Positions 1 through 5,919 of a stretch of DNA of 10,870 bases are shown piece by piece. Every line of letters begins with the position of its first letter. The first letter of the stretch is position 1. The notes under the pieces are model-generated. The model searched no databases. It saw nothing but the letters and a program-made list of their open reading frames with translations, and was not told where the DNA came from. The stretch comes from an uncultured Bacilli bacterium (GTDB lineage: Bacteria > Bacillota_I > Bacilli_A > RF39 > UBA660), in NCBI GenBank assembly GCA_947630865.1, contig CANRJE010000042.1, positions 1-10,870 of the forward strand, read 5' to 3'. A program made the position numbers and the translations under genes.

Positions 1-130
1 AAACCGTATTTTTTTGTGCAATTTTAAAACTTTTTTTATTATAAATTTTATATATTTTGATGATAAAAAATTAAATTTAAAAAATTAAAATTTTTTTGTA
101 TAAATTATGAATATCTTATCATAATATAAA

Positions 131-246
131 TGACAAGTAATTTTGGTTACTTGTCAAGAGCATTTATTGCTCTATATTAAAACTCTATCTAAACTGTAGT
201 CATCTACTTTGGTATTTAACTACTAGTTCGAAGATAGAGTTTTTTT
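131..246 (+). ncRNA. Structured small RNA candidate ending in a terminator
   Basis: Three hairpins follow one another. The first is a perfect 10-bp stem (131-140 with 147-156). The second is a 6-bp stem (157-162 with 168-173). The third is a larger closed structure with a 10-bp stem (181-190 with 232-241) that encloses a small GTAG/CTAC hairpin and ends in seven T (240-246), which is a rho-independent terminator on the plus strand. No plus-strand gene lies upstream inside the window, and a weak promoter (TTGTAT at 96-101, CATAAT at 120-125, 18-bp spacer) precedes it. That favours an independent RNA, but it could be the tail of a transcript starting left of the window. I do not recognise the family. 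Bases 1-95 are AT-rich with nothing I can call. Confidence 0.45.
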
Positions 247-256
247 ATATAAAAGA

Positions 257-295
257 AAAGTAATCAATATAAAATTTTTATCAATTGATTACTTT
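257..295 (-). terminator. Terminator after tatD
   Basis: A perfect 12-bp stem (284-295 with 257-268) overlaps the tatD stop codon. On the minus transcript it is followed by UCUUUU. It probably ends the metG-tatD transcript. Confidence 0.7.
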
Positions 296-1058
296 ATCTT
301 AATCTACTATAGTTTTTTATTACATTATTGGTTGTTATTCTTATAATATCTTCACGATTCATATTTTTTATCTTACACAAATTATCACATATGATACTTA
401 CATTTTTAGGCTCATTTACTTCTTTTCTAATAGGTTCTGGTGTTAAATAAGGACTATCTGTTTCAAAAACAATACTTTCAATAGGAATTTCTTTTAATGT
501 TTCTTTTAAATTAGTATTTTTATAAGTTGATACTCCACCTATTCCAATTAAATAACCAAGTTTAATATATCTTAATGCATTTTCTAAAGGACCACTAAAA
601 CAATGAATAGTTCCTTTTAGTTTATACTCTTTTAAAATATCATAAGTATCTTGAAAAGCATCTCTTGTATGAATTACAACAGGTAAATTTAGTTTACTAG
701 CTAAATCTAGTTGCTTTTTAAATAATTCTTGTTGTTCTTTTTTATTTTCTTTATTGTGATAATAATCAAGTCCTATTTCTCCAATACCAATAATTCTTTT
801 ATTATTTTTTATTAAGTCTTCTAAATAAGAAATAGTATTCTCATCATAATCTTTTATTTCATCAGGGTGAAGTCCTATTGTCAAATAAATTTCATCATAT
901 TTTTTTATTATTTCAAGAGCTTCTTTTATACCTTTTAAATCACACGCCGAAAGGATAAAATTAGCAACACCTAATTCTTTAGCTCTTTTTAAAATTCCTT
1001 TTATATCATCTTTAAGGTCTAAATGAAAATGTGTATCACATAAATAATTATTATTCAT
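294..1058 (-). CDS. tatD: TatD-family metal-dependent hydrolase/DNase
   Basis: A 254-residue TIM-barrel metal hydrolase of the TatD (YcfH/YabD) family, a cytoplasmic enzyme linked to DNA 3'-end processing and repair. All metal-ligand motifs are visible: HxH at H10/H12, GEIGLD with E94, the histidine of PVVIHTRDA (H130), IHCFSG with H152, and FETDSPY with D201. Length is normal. It starts inside the end of metG with an 8-base overlap (ATGAATAA) and has only a weak Shine-Dalgarno, so translation is probably coupled to metG. The metG-tatD order is common in Bacillota. The exact substrate of this homologue is not settled by sequence. Confidence 0.95.
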   Translation of the reverse strand: MNNNYLCDTHFHLDLKDDIKGILKRAKELGVANFILSACDLKGIKEALEIIKKYDEIYLTIGLHPDEIKDYDENTISYLEDLIKNNKRIIGIGEIGLDYYHNKENKKEQQELFKKQLDLASKLNLPVVIHTRDAFQDTYDILKEYKLKGTIHCFSGPLENALRYIKLGYLIGIGGVSTYKNTNLKETLKEIPIESIVFETDSPYLTPEPIRKEVNEPKNVSIICDNLCKIKNMNREDIIRITTNNVIKNYSRLR

Positions 1059-2586
1059 CTTTTAATTCCATTCTCATGAATATTGGTTTAAAGTCATTGA
1101 TATGAATATCTGTTTCTAATTCTCCAAATTTATTAGTATCATCATAACTTACTTTACTTGTATTTAATTCTCTTAAGATCTCTTTAGATGTATCAGGTAA
1201 AAATGCATTTAATAATATAGCCCCAATTCTAATTGACTCTAAAAGATTATATAAAACTGTTTTTAGTTTATCTTTATTTTCTTCTTTAGCAAGTATCCAT
1301 GGAGTTGTTTCATCAATATATTTATTACATCTTCTAAATATTTCAAATATGCTATCTAAAGCTTCTGGTATTTCTAGTTTATCCATATAACTTTCAACTT
1401 TTTCTTTAGTACTCGTTACTAATTTGATTAAATCACTATCAAATTCTGTTCTTGCATCACTTTTTACAATATTACCATCAAAATATTTAGTTAACATTGA
1501 AAGAGTTCTATTAACAAGATTTCCTACGGTATTAGCTAAATCTGTATTATATCTATTAATTAATAATTCTTCACTAAAATTACCATCTGAACCAAATGGA
1601 ACTTCTCTTAAAAGATAATATCTAACAGCATCTACTCCATAATCTTTAATATATTCTCTAGGATCTTTGTAATTTCCTAAGCTTTTAGAAATCTTTCCAC
1701 CATTTATAATCAACCAACCATGTCCAAATACTTGCTTAGGTAAAGGTAAATCTAAAGCCATTAATAAAGAAGGCCAAATAATCGTATGAAATCTTACTAT
1801 TTCTTTTCCAACAATATGTAAATCAGCTGGCCAAAACTTTTTAAACAAAGTATCATCATCACTTAAATAACCAAGAGCACTTATATAGTTTGATAAAGCA
1901 TCAACCCATACATAAACAACATGTTTGTTATCAAATGAAACAGGTATTCCCCAAGAAAAAGTAGTACGAGAAACACATAAATCTTCAAGTCCAGGTTTAA
2001 TAAAATTATTAATCATTTCATTTTTTCTTGAAACAGGCTGAATAAATTCAGGATGCGTTTCAATATATTCCACTAATCTATCTTGATATTTGCTAAGTTT
2101 AAAGAAATAAGCTTCTTCTGATACTTCATAAACTTCACGTCCACAATCAGGACATTTACCATCTACTAATTGAGTTTCAGTCCAAAATGATTCACAAGGA
2201 GTACAATATAATCCTTTATATTCTCCTTTATAAATATCTCCTTTATCATATAATTTTTTAAATATCTTTTGAACTGTTTCAATATGATAATCATCAGTTG
2301 TTCTTATAAATTTATTGTATTCGATATTTAATTGTTTCCATAAATCTTTAGCATCAGCTATTATTTTATCTACATATTCTTGAGGAGTAACATGAGCTTC
2401 TTCTGCTTTCTTCTCTATCTTTAAACCATGTTCATCGCTTCCAGTTAAAAAGTATACATCATATCCTTCTTGTTTTTTAAATCTAGCTATTGCATCAGCA
2501 CATACAGTTGTATAACAATGCCCAATATGAAAATTAGCAGAAGGATAATAGATTGGGGTTGTTACATAATATTTTTTATTTTCCAT
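1051..2586 (-). CDS. metG: Methionyl-tRNA synthetase
   Basis: Class I aminoacyl-tRNA synthetase that charges tRNA-Met in the cytoplasm. The HIGH signature is at residues 20-23 (after YYPSANF) and the KMSKS loop appears as KISKS at 298-302. A CxxC...CxxC zinc knuckle has cysteines at 128, 131, 145 and 148. The C-terminal helical anticodon domain is present, but the protein stops at 511 residues and lacks the extra C-terminal tRNA-binding (Trbp111-like) domain of many Bacillota enzymes of about 650 residues. The start has an AAAGGAG ribosome site 5-6 bases upstream. Expression should be controlled by the Met T-box leader in front of it, and tatD overlaps its end. Confidence 0.97.
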   Translation of the reverse strand: MENKKYYVTTPIYYPSANFHIGHCYTTVCADAIARFKKQEGYDVYFLTGSDEHGLKIEKKAEEAHVTPQEYVDKIIADAKDLWKQLNIEYNKFIRTTDDYHIETVQKIFKKLYDKGDIYKGEYKGLYCTPCESFWTETQLVDGKCPDCGREVYEVSEEAYFFKLSKYQDRLVEYIETHPEFIQPVSRKNEMINNFIKPGLEDLCVSRTTFSWGIPVSFDNKHVVYVWVDALSNYISALGYLSDDDTLFKKFWPADLHIVGKEIVRFHTIIWPSLLMALDLPLPKQVFGHGWLIINGGKISKSLGNYKDPREYIKDYGVDAVRYYLLREVPFGSDGNFSEELLINRYNTDLANTVGNLVNRTLSMLTKYFDGNIVKSDARTEFDSDLIKLVTSTKEKVESYMDKLEIPEALDSIFEIFRRCNKYIDETTPWILAKEENKDKLKTVLYNLLESIRIGAILLNAFLPDTSKEILRELNTSKVSYDDTNKFGELETDIHINDFKPIFMRMELKDE

Positions 2587-2621
2587 AATTTCTCCTTTAA
2601 TTTTAATCTTATTTTTTTAAT

Positions 2622-2651
2622 TTATGCTATTTTGCTCCACATTCGCTTCAT
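2622..2651 (-). CDS. Nine-codon ORF between the T-box and metG
   Basis: After the T-box terminator there is a near-perfect ribosome site (AAGGAGG, 6 bases before ATG). It leads into a nine-residue ORF, MKRMWSKIA, ending in TAA, 35 bases before the metG start. metG has its own ribosome site. The ORF could be a remnant of an older metG start, a translational leader, or chance. Its ribosome site is stronger than that of metG, which makes it worth recording. No function is claimed. Confidence 0.35.
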   Translation of the reverse strand: MKRMWSKIA

Positions 2652-2663
2652 TTTACCTCCTTA

Positions 2664-2702
2664 TAAAAAAACGAGTTTAAGTCCAAAGGACGAAAAACTC
2701 GT
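2664..2702 (-). terminator. T-box terminator
   Basis: The stem ACGAGUUU/AAACUCGU (2695-2702 with 2671-2678) with an inner GUCC/GGAC helix is followed by seven U on the minus transcript. Its 5' side overlaps the T-box sequence, as expected for competing terminator and antiterminator structures. Confidence 0.88.
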
Positions 2703-2862
2703 GGTACCACCTTATTTTACATATATATAATATGCCTCTTGCTATAACGTTGCTAACGTGTTTCCAAGCTCCAAAACCATCTTCAATTCAAAGTTTTAAT
2801 TTCTCACACCTTCCGAAATCTCTCTTTATAAACTTTTAAATTTACTCATTTCTTCATTGCTT
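2664..2862 (-). promoter_or_regulatory. T-box riboswitch, methionine specifier
   Basis: The minus strand carries a T-box leader ahead of metG. The T-box sequence AAUAAGGUGGUACCACG (2700-2717) would pair with the NCCA end of uncharged tRNA. Upstream, the stem I region contains GAAGAUGGUUUUGGAGC (about 2771-2787), where AUG fits a Met specifier, matching the downstream gene. The family is transcriptional: uncharged tRNA-Met favours the antiterminator over the terminator at 2664-2702 and lets metG be transcribed. The T-box itself is seen directly; the exact specifier codon is inferred from position and context. Confidence 0.9.
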
Positions 2863-2868
2863 TTCCAT

Positions 2869-2897
2869 ATTTTAACATATTTTTTTTTGCTATTCAA
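2869..2897 (-). promoter_or_regulatory. Promoter of the T-box-metG-tatD transcript
   Basis: On the minus strand, TTGAAT (2892-2897), a 17-base spacer and TAAAAT (2869-2874). The -35 box overlaps the stop codon of the upstream abrB-like gene. Transcription would start near 2862. Confidence 0.65.
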
Positions 2898-3414
2898 GAT
2901 ATTTATCTAAAAAAGAAGTCATAAGTTCAAATAGTTTTATGTCATTGTTTTCTAAATTATTTTCACCAATTAAAATTAATAAACCTACTGTATCACCATT
3001 TTTAATAATAGTTTTTATTATGTATGGTACTTTAATTTCTAAAGATTCACTATTTAAAAGTAGATTAACTGGAATATTTTCATATACTTCTCTTCTTTCA
3101 TCTAAAACATTATTTAAATAAGGACTCATTTCTTTACCTATCAAGTCTTTATATTTATTTGATGCTAAAACAATAGAATTTAAACTGGTTAATAAAAAAC
3201 TTCGATTATAAACTTTTTCTATTACTTCAATTAAATTGGTTAAAGAGATATCATAAGAATCAATATCAGAATATCTATTTAAAATAATACTATCATCTGA
3301 TACATTTATTTCAACTTGTTCATTTTCTTTAATTTTTAAAACTTTTCTGATTTCTTTAGGTATAACTATTCTTCCTAAACTATCAACTCGTCTTACCATA
3401 CCAGTTTTTTTCAT
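2890..3414 (-). CDS. AbrB/SpoVT-like transcription regulator
   Basis: A 174-residue protein with an N-terminal SpoVT/AbrB swapped-hairpin DNA-binding domain: the first ~48 residues carry RRVDSLGRIVIPKEIRK, the classic AbrB core. The remaining ~120 residues resemble the ligand-sensing GAF-like half of SpoVT; I infer this from length and layout rather than clear motifs. I chose the ATG at 3414, with GGGTGA a few bases upstream, over the in-frame TTG at 3426. SpoVT itself controls forespore genes, but this does not prove the organism sporulates. It lies 51 bases downstream of the DGR reverse transcriptase on the same strand, so read-through from the DGR operon is possible; no clear promoter or terminator was found in the gap. 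Confidence 0.88.
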   Translation of the reverse strand: MKKTGMVRRVDSLGRIVIPKEIRKVLKIKENEQVEINVSDDSIILNRYSDIDSYDISLTNLIEVIEKVYNRSFLLTSLNSIVLASNKYKDLIGKEMSPYLNNVLDERREVYENIPVNLLLNSESLEIKVPYIIKTIIKNGDTVGLLILIGENNLENNDIKLFELMTSFLDKYLE

Positions 3415-3465
3415 TAAATCACCCAAATTTAGTATTGGTAAAAATTAGAAAAATATACTTAAACT

Positions 3466-4491
3466 CTAATCAAGATTTAATTCTTTTATTAAAATATCCA
3501 TTTTCTTCATAAAATGATAAGAATTACTATGACTAGCATGTCCTTTAAAAGAATTATAAGTTAATATAAACTTTTTAAGATAGAATTTATGTTGACTCTT
3601 TAACATTAAACATATTTTTATATTCTTTTTAATTTTCTTTTTAAATCTTTTCCGAAGAAGAATGTGAGTTTCATAAATACGATAACCACAAAAGTCAATT
3701 CCTTTATTATTCGGAAAATATTTACTTTTTTGATTTAAAATCAGATTTAAATGTTCTTTTAAAAATTTTTCTATTAAAGATAATATTTCTCTTGCTTCTT
3801 CTTTAGTTCTTAATAGTAAAATAAAATCATCCATATAACGAATATAATTTTTAATTCGTAATTGTTCTTTTATATAGTGATCTAATTCATTTAAATAAAT
3901 ATTAGCAAAATATTGACTAGTAAAATTACCAATTGGTATCCCTATTTCTTCGTTATCATTCAAAATAACTTTACTAAATTCTATTATTTTTTTATCTTTA
4001 ATTCGTTTTTTTAAAATTTCTAATAATATTTTTTTGTCAATTGTATAAAAATATTTTCTTATATCACACTTTAATACATAATATTTTTTATATTGACGTT
4101 TCATATTTCTCATTTGTTGCTGTAGTCTTAAAACAGCCTTATGAGTTCCTCTTTCATCTAAACAAGCGAAAGTATCTTTTATAAATCTTTTAAAAAAATA
4201 AGGTTTTATAAATTCTTCAACATACCATTGATGAACAACTCTATCACGATATGGTAAAGATTTTATTAATCTTTTTTTAGGCTCATATACAAAAAATTCT
4301 CGATAATCACCAAATTTATATGTCCCACTTTTAATTTCATTTATTATCCTTATAATATTAGTTTCTAAATCCATTTCAAAAAGAATAATTTCTTTCTTGT
4401 GAATTTTCCCTTTAGAAGCTCTTTTGTGAGCATTTAAAATATTTTCAAATGTTAATTTATCATAAAAACACTTTTTTATTGTTTTAGACAT
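3466..4491 (-). CDS. DGR reverse transcriptase
   Basis: A 341-residue reverse transcriptase that would copy the TR RNA into adenine-mutagenised cDNA. Motifs in order: the arginine-rich motif 2 region PKKRLIKSLPYRDRVVHQWY (71-90), the first catalytic aspartate in LKCDIRKYF (D143), IGNFTSQ (187-193) and YMDD (219-222). SQ in place of the group II SP is typical of DGR enzymes. FCGY (267-270) follows. There is no maturase or endonuclease domain, and the length suits a DGR enzyme. I start at ATG 4491, which has GGGGGTTGG upstream; an in-frame ATG at 4521 is possible but lies deeper inside the avd gene. It overlaps avd by 16 bases and is the last gene of the DGR operon. Confidence 0.96.
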   Translation of the reverse strand: MSKTIKKCFYDKLTFENILNAHKRASKGKIHKKEIILFEMDLETNIIRIINEIKSGTYKFGDYREFFVYEPKKRLIKSLPYRDRVVHQWYVEEFIKPYFFKRFIKDTFACLDERGTHKAVLRLQQQMRNMKRQYKKYYVLKCDIRKYFYTIDKKILLEILKKRIKDKKIIEFSKVILNDNEEIGIPIGNFTSQYFANIYLNELDHYIKEQLRIKNYIRYMDDFILLLRTKEEAREILSLIEKFLKEHLNLILNQKSKYFPNNKGIDFCGYRIYETHILLRKRFKKKIKKNIKICLMLKSQHKFYLKKFILTYNSFKGHASHSNSYHFMKKMDILIKELNLD

Positions 4492-4835
4492 ATATTTATC
4501 CAACCCCCAAGAGACATGCAATTATTATTTAGTTTTCTACTCCAAGCTTCATAATTTTTCACATTAATATATTTTTTCTTGTAGGAAACTCTAGCAAATA
4601 CTTTCAACAATTTTAAATTAATATCTAATTCATTTAAATAATTTAATTTGTCATTTTTATCAAATGCTTTATATGCAGATAAAATATTCTTCATGCCATC
4701 ATATAAAGTTTCTTTAATTTTTGACACCAAACCTAATTTTGTATTTTTAGGATATTTTTCCGTTATCATTTCTATATAAGCAATAAGGTCTATATAAGTA
4801 TGATATATTTTTATATCTTCAACTGTCTTTTTCAT
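4476..4835 (-). CDS. avd: DGR accessory variability protein (Avd-like)
   Basis: A 119-residue basic, all-helical protein matching the Avd/four-helix-bundle (23S-intervening-sequence-like) family. Visible signs are the size, the helical spacing and the C-terminal YEAWSRKL...LGGWI signature (95-113). In characterised DGRs, Avd forms a positively charged pentamer that binds the reverse transcriptase and TR RNA and is needed for cDNA synthesis and mutagenic retrohoming. Its start overlaps the MutS-like gene by 17 bases and its end overlaps the reverse transcriptase gene by 16, so the three are very likely translated from one mRNA. Assignment rests on family features plus position; the gene symbol is by analogy. 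Confidence 0.9.
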   Translation of the reverse strand: MKKTVEDIKIYHTYIDLIAYIEMITEKYPKNTKLGLVSKIKETLYDGMKNILSAYKAFDKNDKLNYLNELDINLKLLKVFARVSYKKKYINVKNYEAWSRKLNNNCMSLGGWINICLKQ

Positions 4836-5196
4836 TTTTGGCTTTCTCCTTTATTTGAACTAAGTAGTTAAAAGCTTCAATTGGTGTCATATTATCAATA
4901 TCGAGATTTGTTATATACTCATATAAATTAATTGGGTGGTTTAAAGTAAAGTCTGTTATTATTTCAATTTCTAAGTGATGGTTTTTGAAAACTTTTAAGT
5001 AATTATCTAAGACAGAATCTGGAAAGCCACATTTTTTAGTTTCTCTAGAGAAGTTAACTTTTTTTAATACAACGTATTCATTAATCTTTTCACAATCATC
5101 TGCTAAAAATATATAAAATTTTCCTGATTTGAAAAGATACATTTTGTTTGGATTTTCATGTTTTAATTCTAAATATTTAGAATATATTTTACTCAT
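4819..5196 (-). CDS. MutS-like mini-protein of the DGR operon
   Basis: 125 residues that look like two ends of MutS joined. Residues 5-80 match the MutS mismatch-binding domain I layout: KYLELK, then LFKSGKFYIFLADD in place of LFRMGDFYELFxxDA, and GFPDSVLDNYL in place of GVPYHAVENYL. Residues 98-120 (LDIDNMTPIEAFNYLVQIKE) match the extreme C-terminal tail of MutS. The middle, including the ATPase, is absent. In the Phe-x-Glu mismatch-reading motif the Phe remains (F27) but the Glu is Ile (I29). MutS-like proteins have been reported as DGR accessory genes; the role is unknown. The ribosome site GGAGTG is well placed, the stop is TGA, and the gene overlaps avd. Confidence 0.82.
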   Translation of the reverse strand: MSKIYSKYLELKHENPNKMYLFKSGKFYIFLADDCEKINEYVVLKKVNFSRETKKCGFPDSVLDNYLKVFKNHHLEIEIITDFTLNHPINLYEYITNLDIDNMTPIEAFNYLVQIKEKAKNEKDS

Positions 5197-5295
5197 TTTT
5201 TCACTCCTATTTACATATTTTTTCGTTTCATAGGGTACTCCATCTCACCTCTTTTTTTGTTATGAAACTAAAAAATACAATAAAATATTATTCTA

Positions 5296-5324
5296 AACAA
5301 AAACAGCACTCATTAAGTACTGTT
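5296..5324 (-). terminator. Terminator between TR and the DGR protein genes
   Basis: On the minus transcript, AACAGUACU (5316-5324), loop UAAUG, AGUGCUGUU (5302-5310) with one G-U pair, followed by UUUGUUU. It sits downstream of TR and about 100 bases before the MutS-like gene, so it could end a separate TR RNA or act as an attenuator for the protein operon. Confidence 0.72.
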
Positions 5325-5516
5325 TCAAGTACCATGATTTTCACCAGTTTTATTACTTACCATAATACTTTGTTAATTTTTTTATCTATAAAATAGATAG
5401 GTCATAAATTTCTAAAATAAACATCATAATAAAGTCCTTAAACAACATTAACCTTATTTTTTTATTAATATTAGTTAAATATATTATAATGAAGAGTTTC
5501 AATCTTTTATATTATA

Positions 5517-5669
5517 GTCTGCGAGAACGAGGCGGGAACCAATGTTGGTGTTCGCACCACCTGTGTTCCTATTGAAGTTGAACTGACCTGCAAGAACTCC
5601 ATTGTTGTGATTGCCGCCTCGATTGAACCAAGGATAGGACGAGTCAACGAAGTTCGAATTGTCAGCGTA
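5517..5669 (-). repeat. DGR template repeat (TR)
   Basis: 153 bases aligning without gaps to VR at 5923-6075. Read on the minus strand in the VR frame it carries eleven Asn codons (AAC/AAT), the preferred DGR codon because changes at the first two A give many residues without stop codons. TR and VR differ at 12 of 153 positions, at plus-strand positions 5518, 5546, 5552, 5566, 5572, 5578, 5579, 5603, 5611, 5624, 5654 and 5660. All 12 are adenines on the minus strand of TR, which has 38 adenines in this span; no other base differs. The alignment breaks just past 5517 and 5669. TR is markedly richer in G+C than its surroundings. Confidence 0.97.
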
Positions 5670-5685
5670 AGGAAAATGAAACCAA

Positions 5686-5738
5686 GAAAACGGAGAGACG
5701 TTTTCATTTTTATAAAAAGCGTGGTCTCTTTTTATAAA
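5686..5738 (-). other. Stem-loops just upstream of TR
   Basis: Two neighbouring hairpins, GAAAACG/CGTTTTC (5686-5705) and an 11-bp stem (5709-5719 with 5728-5738). A further GAGAC/GTCTC pairing (5695-5699 with 5724-5728) could join them into an alternative fold. They lie in the 5' flank of TR on the predicted RNA and may be part of the structure recognised by the reverse transcriptase-Avd complex (inference). Confidence 0.45.
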
Positions 5739-5771
5739 CTAGTTTTTACAACTTATGACCTACATTTATAT

Positions 5772-5800
5772 ATAATATGAATTGTTAATAAAACTAACAA
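5772..5800 (-). promoter_or_regulatory. Promoter candidate for the TR RNA
   Basis: On the minus strand, TTGTTA (5795-5800), a 17-base spacer and TATTAT (5772-5777). It overlaps a 9-bp inverted repeat, GAATTGTTA/TAACAATTC (5779-5787 with 5795-5803), which could be an operator. Confidence 0.55.
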
Positions 5801-5838
5801 TTCTATATAAATGCCAAAATTTTTAACATTGCTACTTC

Positions 5839-5871
5839 TGGCTCGTCCCAAGAAAAAAAGGGGACGAGCCA
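5839..5871 (-). other. GC-rich hairpin between VR and TR
   Basis: A perfect 11-bp stem TGGCTCGTCCC/GGGACGAGCCA with an 11-base purine-rich loop (5850-5860 on the plus strand). It is exceptionally GC-rich for this region. It lies 45 bases after the target gene's stop. It may end the target transcript, although no clear U-run follows on the minus strand, or it may be part of the retroelement. Confidence 0.6.
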
Positions 5872-5891
5872 TCTGAAAAGCAAAAAGGTTA

Positions 5892-5919
5892 TAATTGTAA
5901 TTTCAAGAAATTACAATTA
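5892..5919. other. Hairpin/cruciform directly after VR
   Basis: A perfect 12-bp inverted repeat (5892-5903 with 5908-5919) with a 4-base loop, starting 3 bases beyond the VR edge and containing the target stop codon. In the Bordetella phage DGR a hairpin with a tetraloop at the matching place, just beyond the end of VR, stimulates retrohoming. That one is GC-rich and this one AT-rich, so functional equivalence is inferred. Confidence 0.6.

Larger units (their letters stand above)
5296..5765 (-). ncRNA. Putative DGR template-repeat RNA
   Basis: A transcript from the promoter at 5772-5800 to the terminator at 5296-5324 would be about 470 bases and carry TR plus flanks. Upstream of TR it can fold two stems: 7 bp (5686-5692 with 5699-5705) and 11 bp (5709-5719 with 5728-5738). 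DGR reverse transcription is known to need TR with its flanking RNA, so a discrete unit is plausible. No convincing protein gene lies within it; the open frame across TR is a by-product. Boundaries are inferred from hand-read signals. Bases 5325-5516 and 5197-5295 hold no other gene I can support. Confidence 0.6.

Noticed and set aside
181..241. tRNA-like fold with a GTTCGA stretch
   Set aside because: The closing stem is 10 bp rather than 7, there is no anticodon arm and no CCA-like end; it is better read as a terminator structure.
3466..4491. Group II intron or retron reverse transcriptase
   Set aside because: No maturase or endonuclease domain, no intron RNA domain V, SQ motif rather than SP, and a convincing TR/VR pair with Avd.
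5211..5243. Ten-codon ORF (MEYPMKRKNM) before the MutS-like gene
   Set aside because: The purine-rich stretch is only 2-3 bases from the ATG, too close for a good start; nothing else supports it.
5507..5707. 66-codon open frame across TR on the minus strand
   Set aside because: It is the TR read in a frame different from the one VR uses; no ribosome site, and similarity to 5889-6149 is due to the TR/VR repeat.
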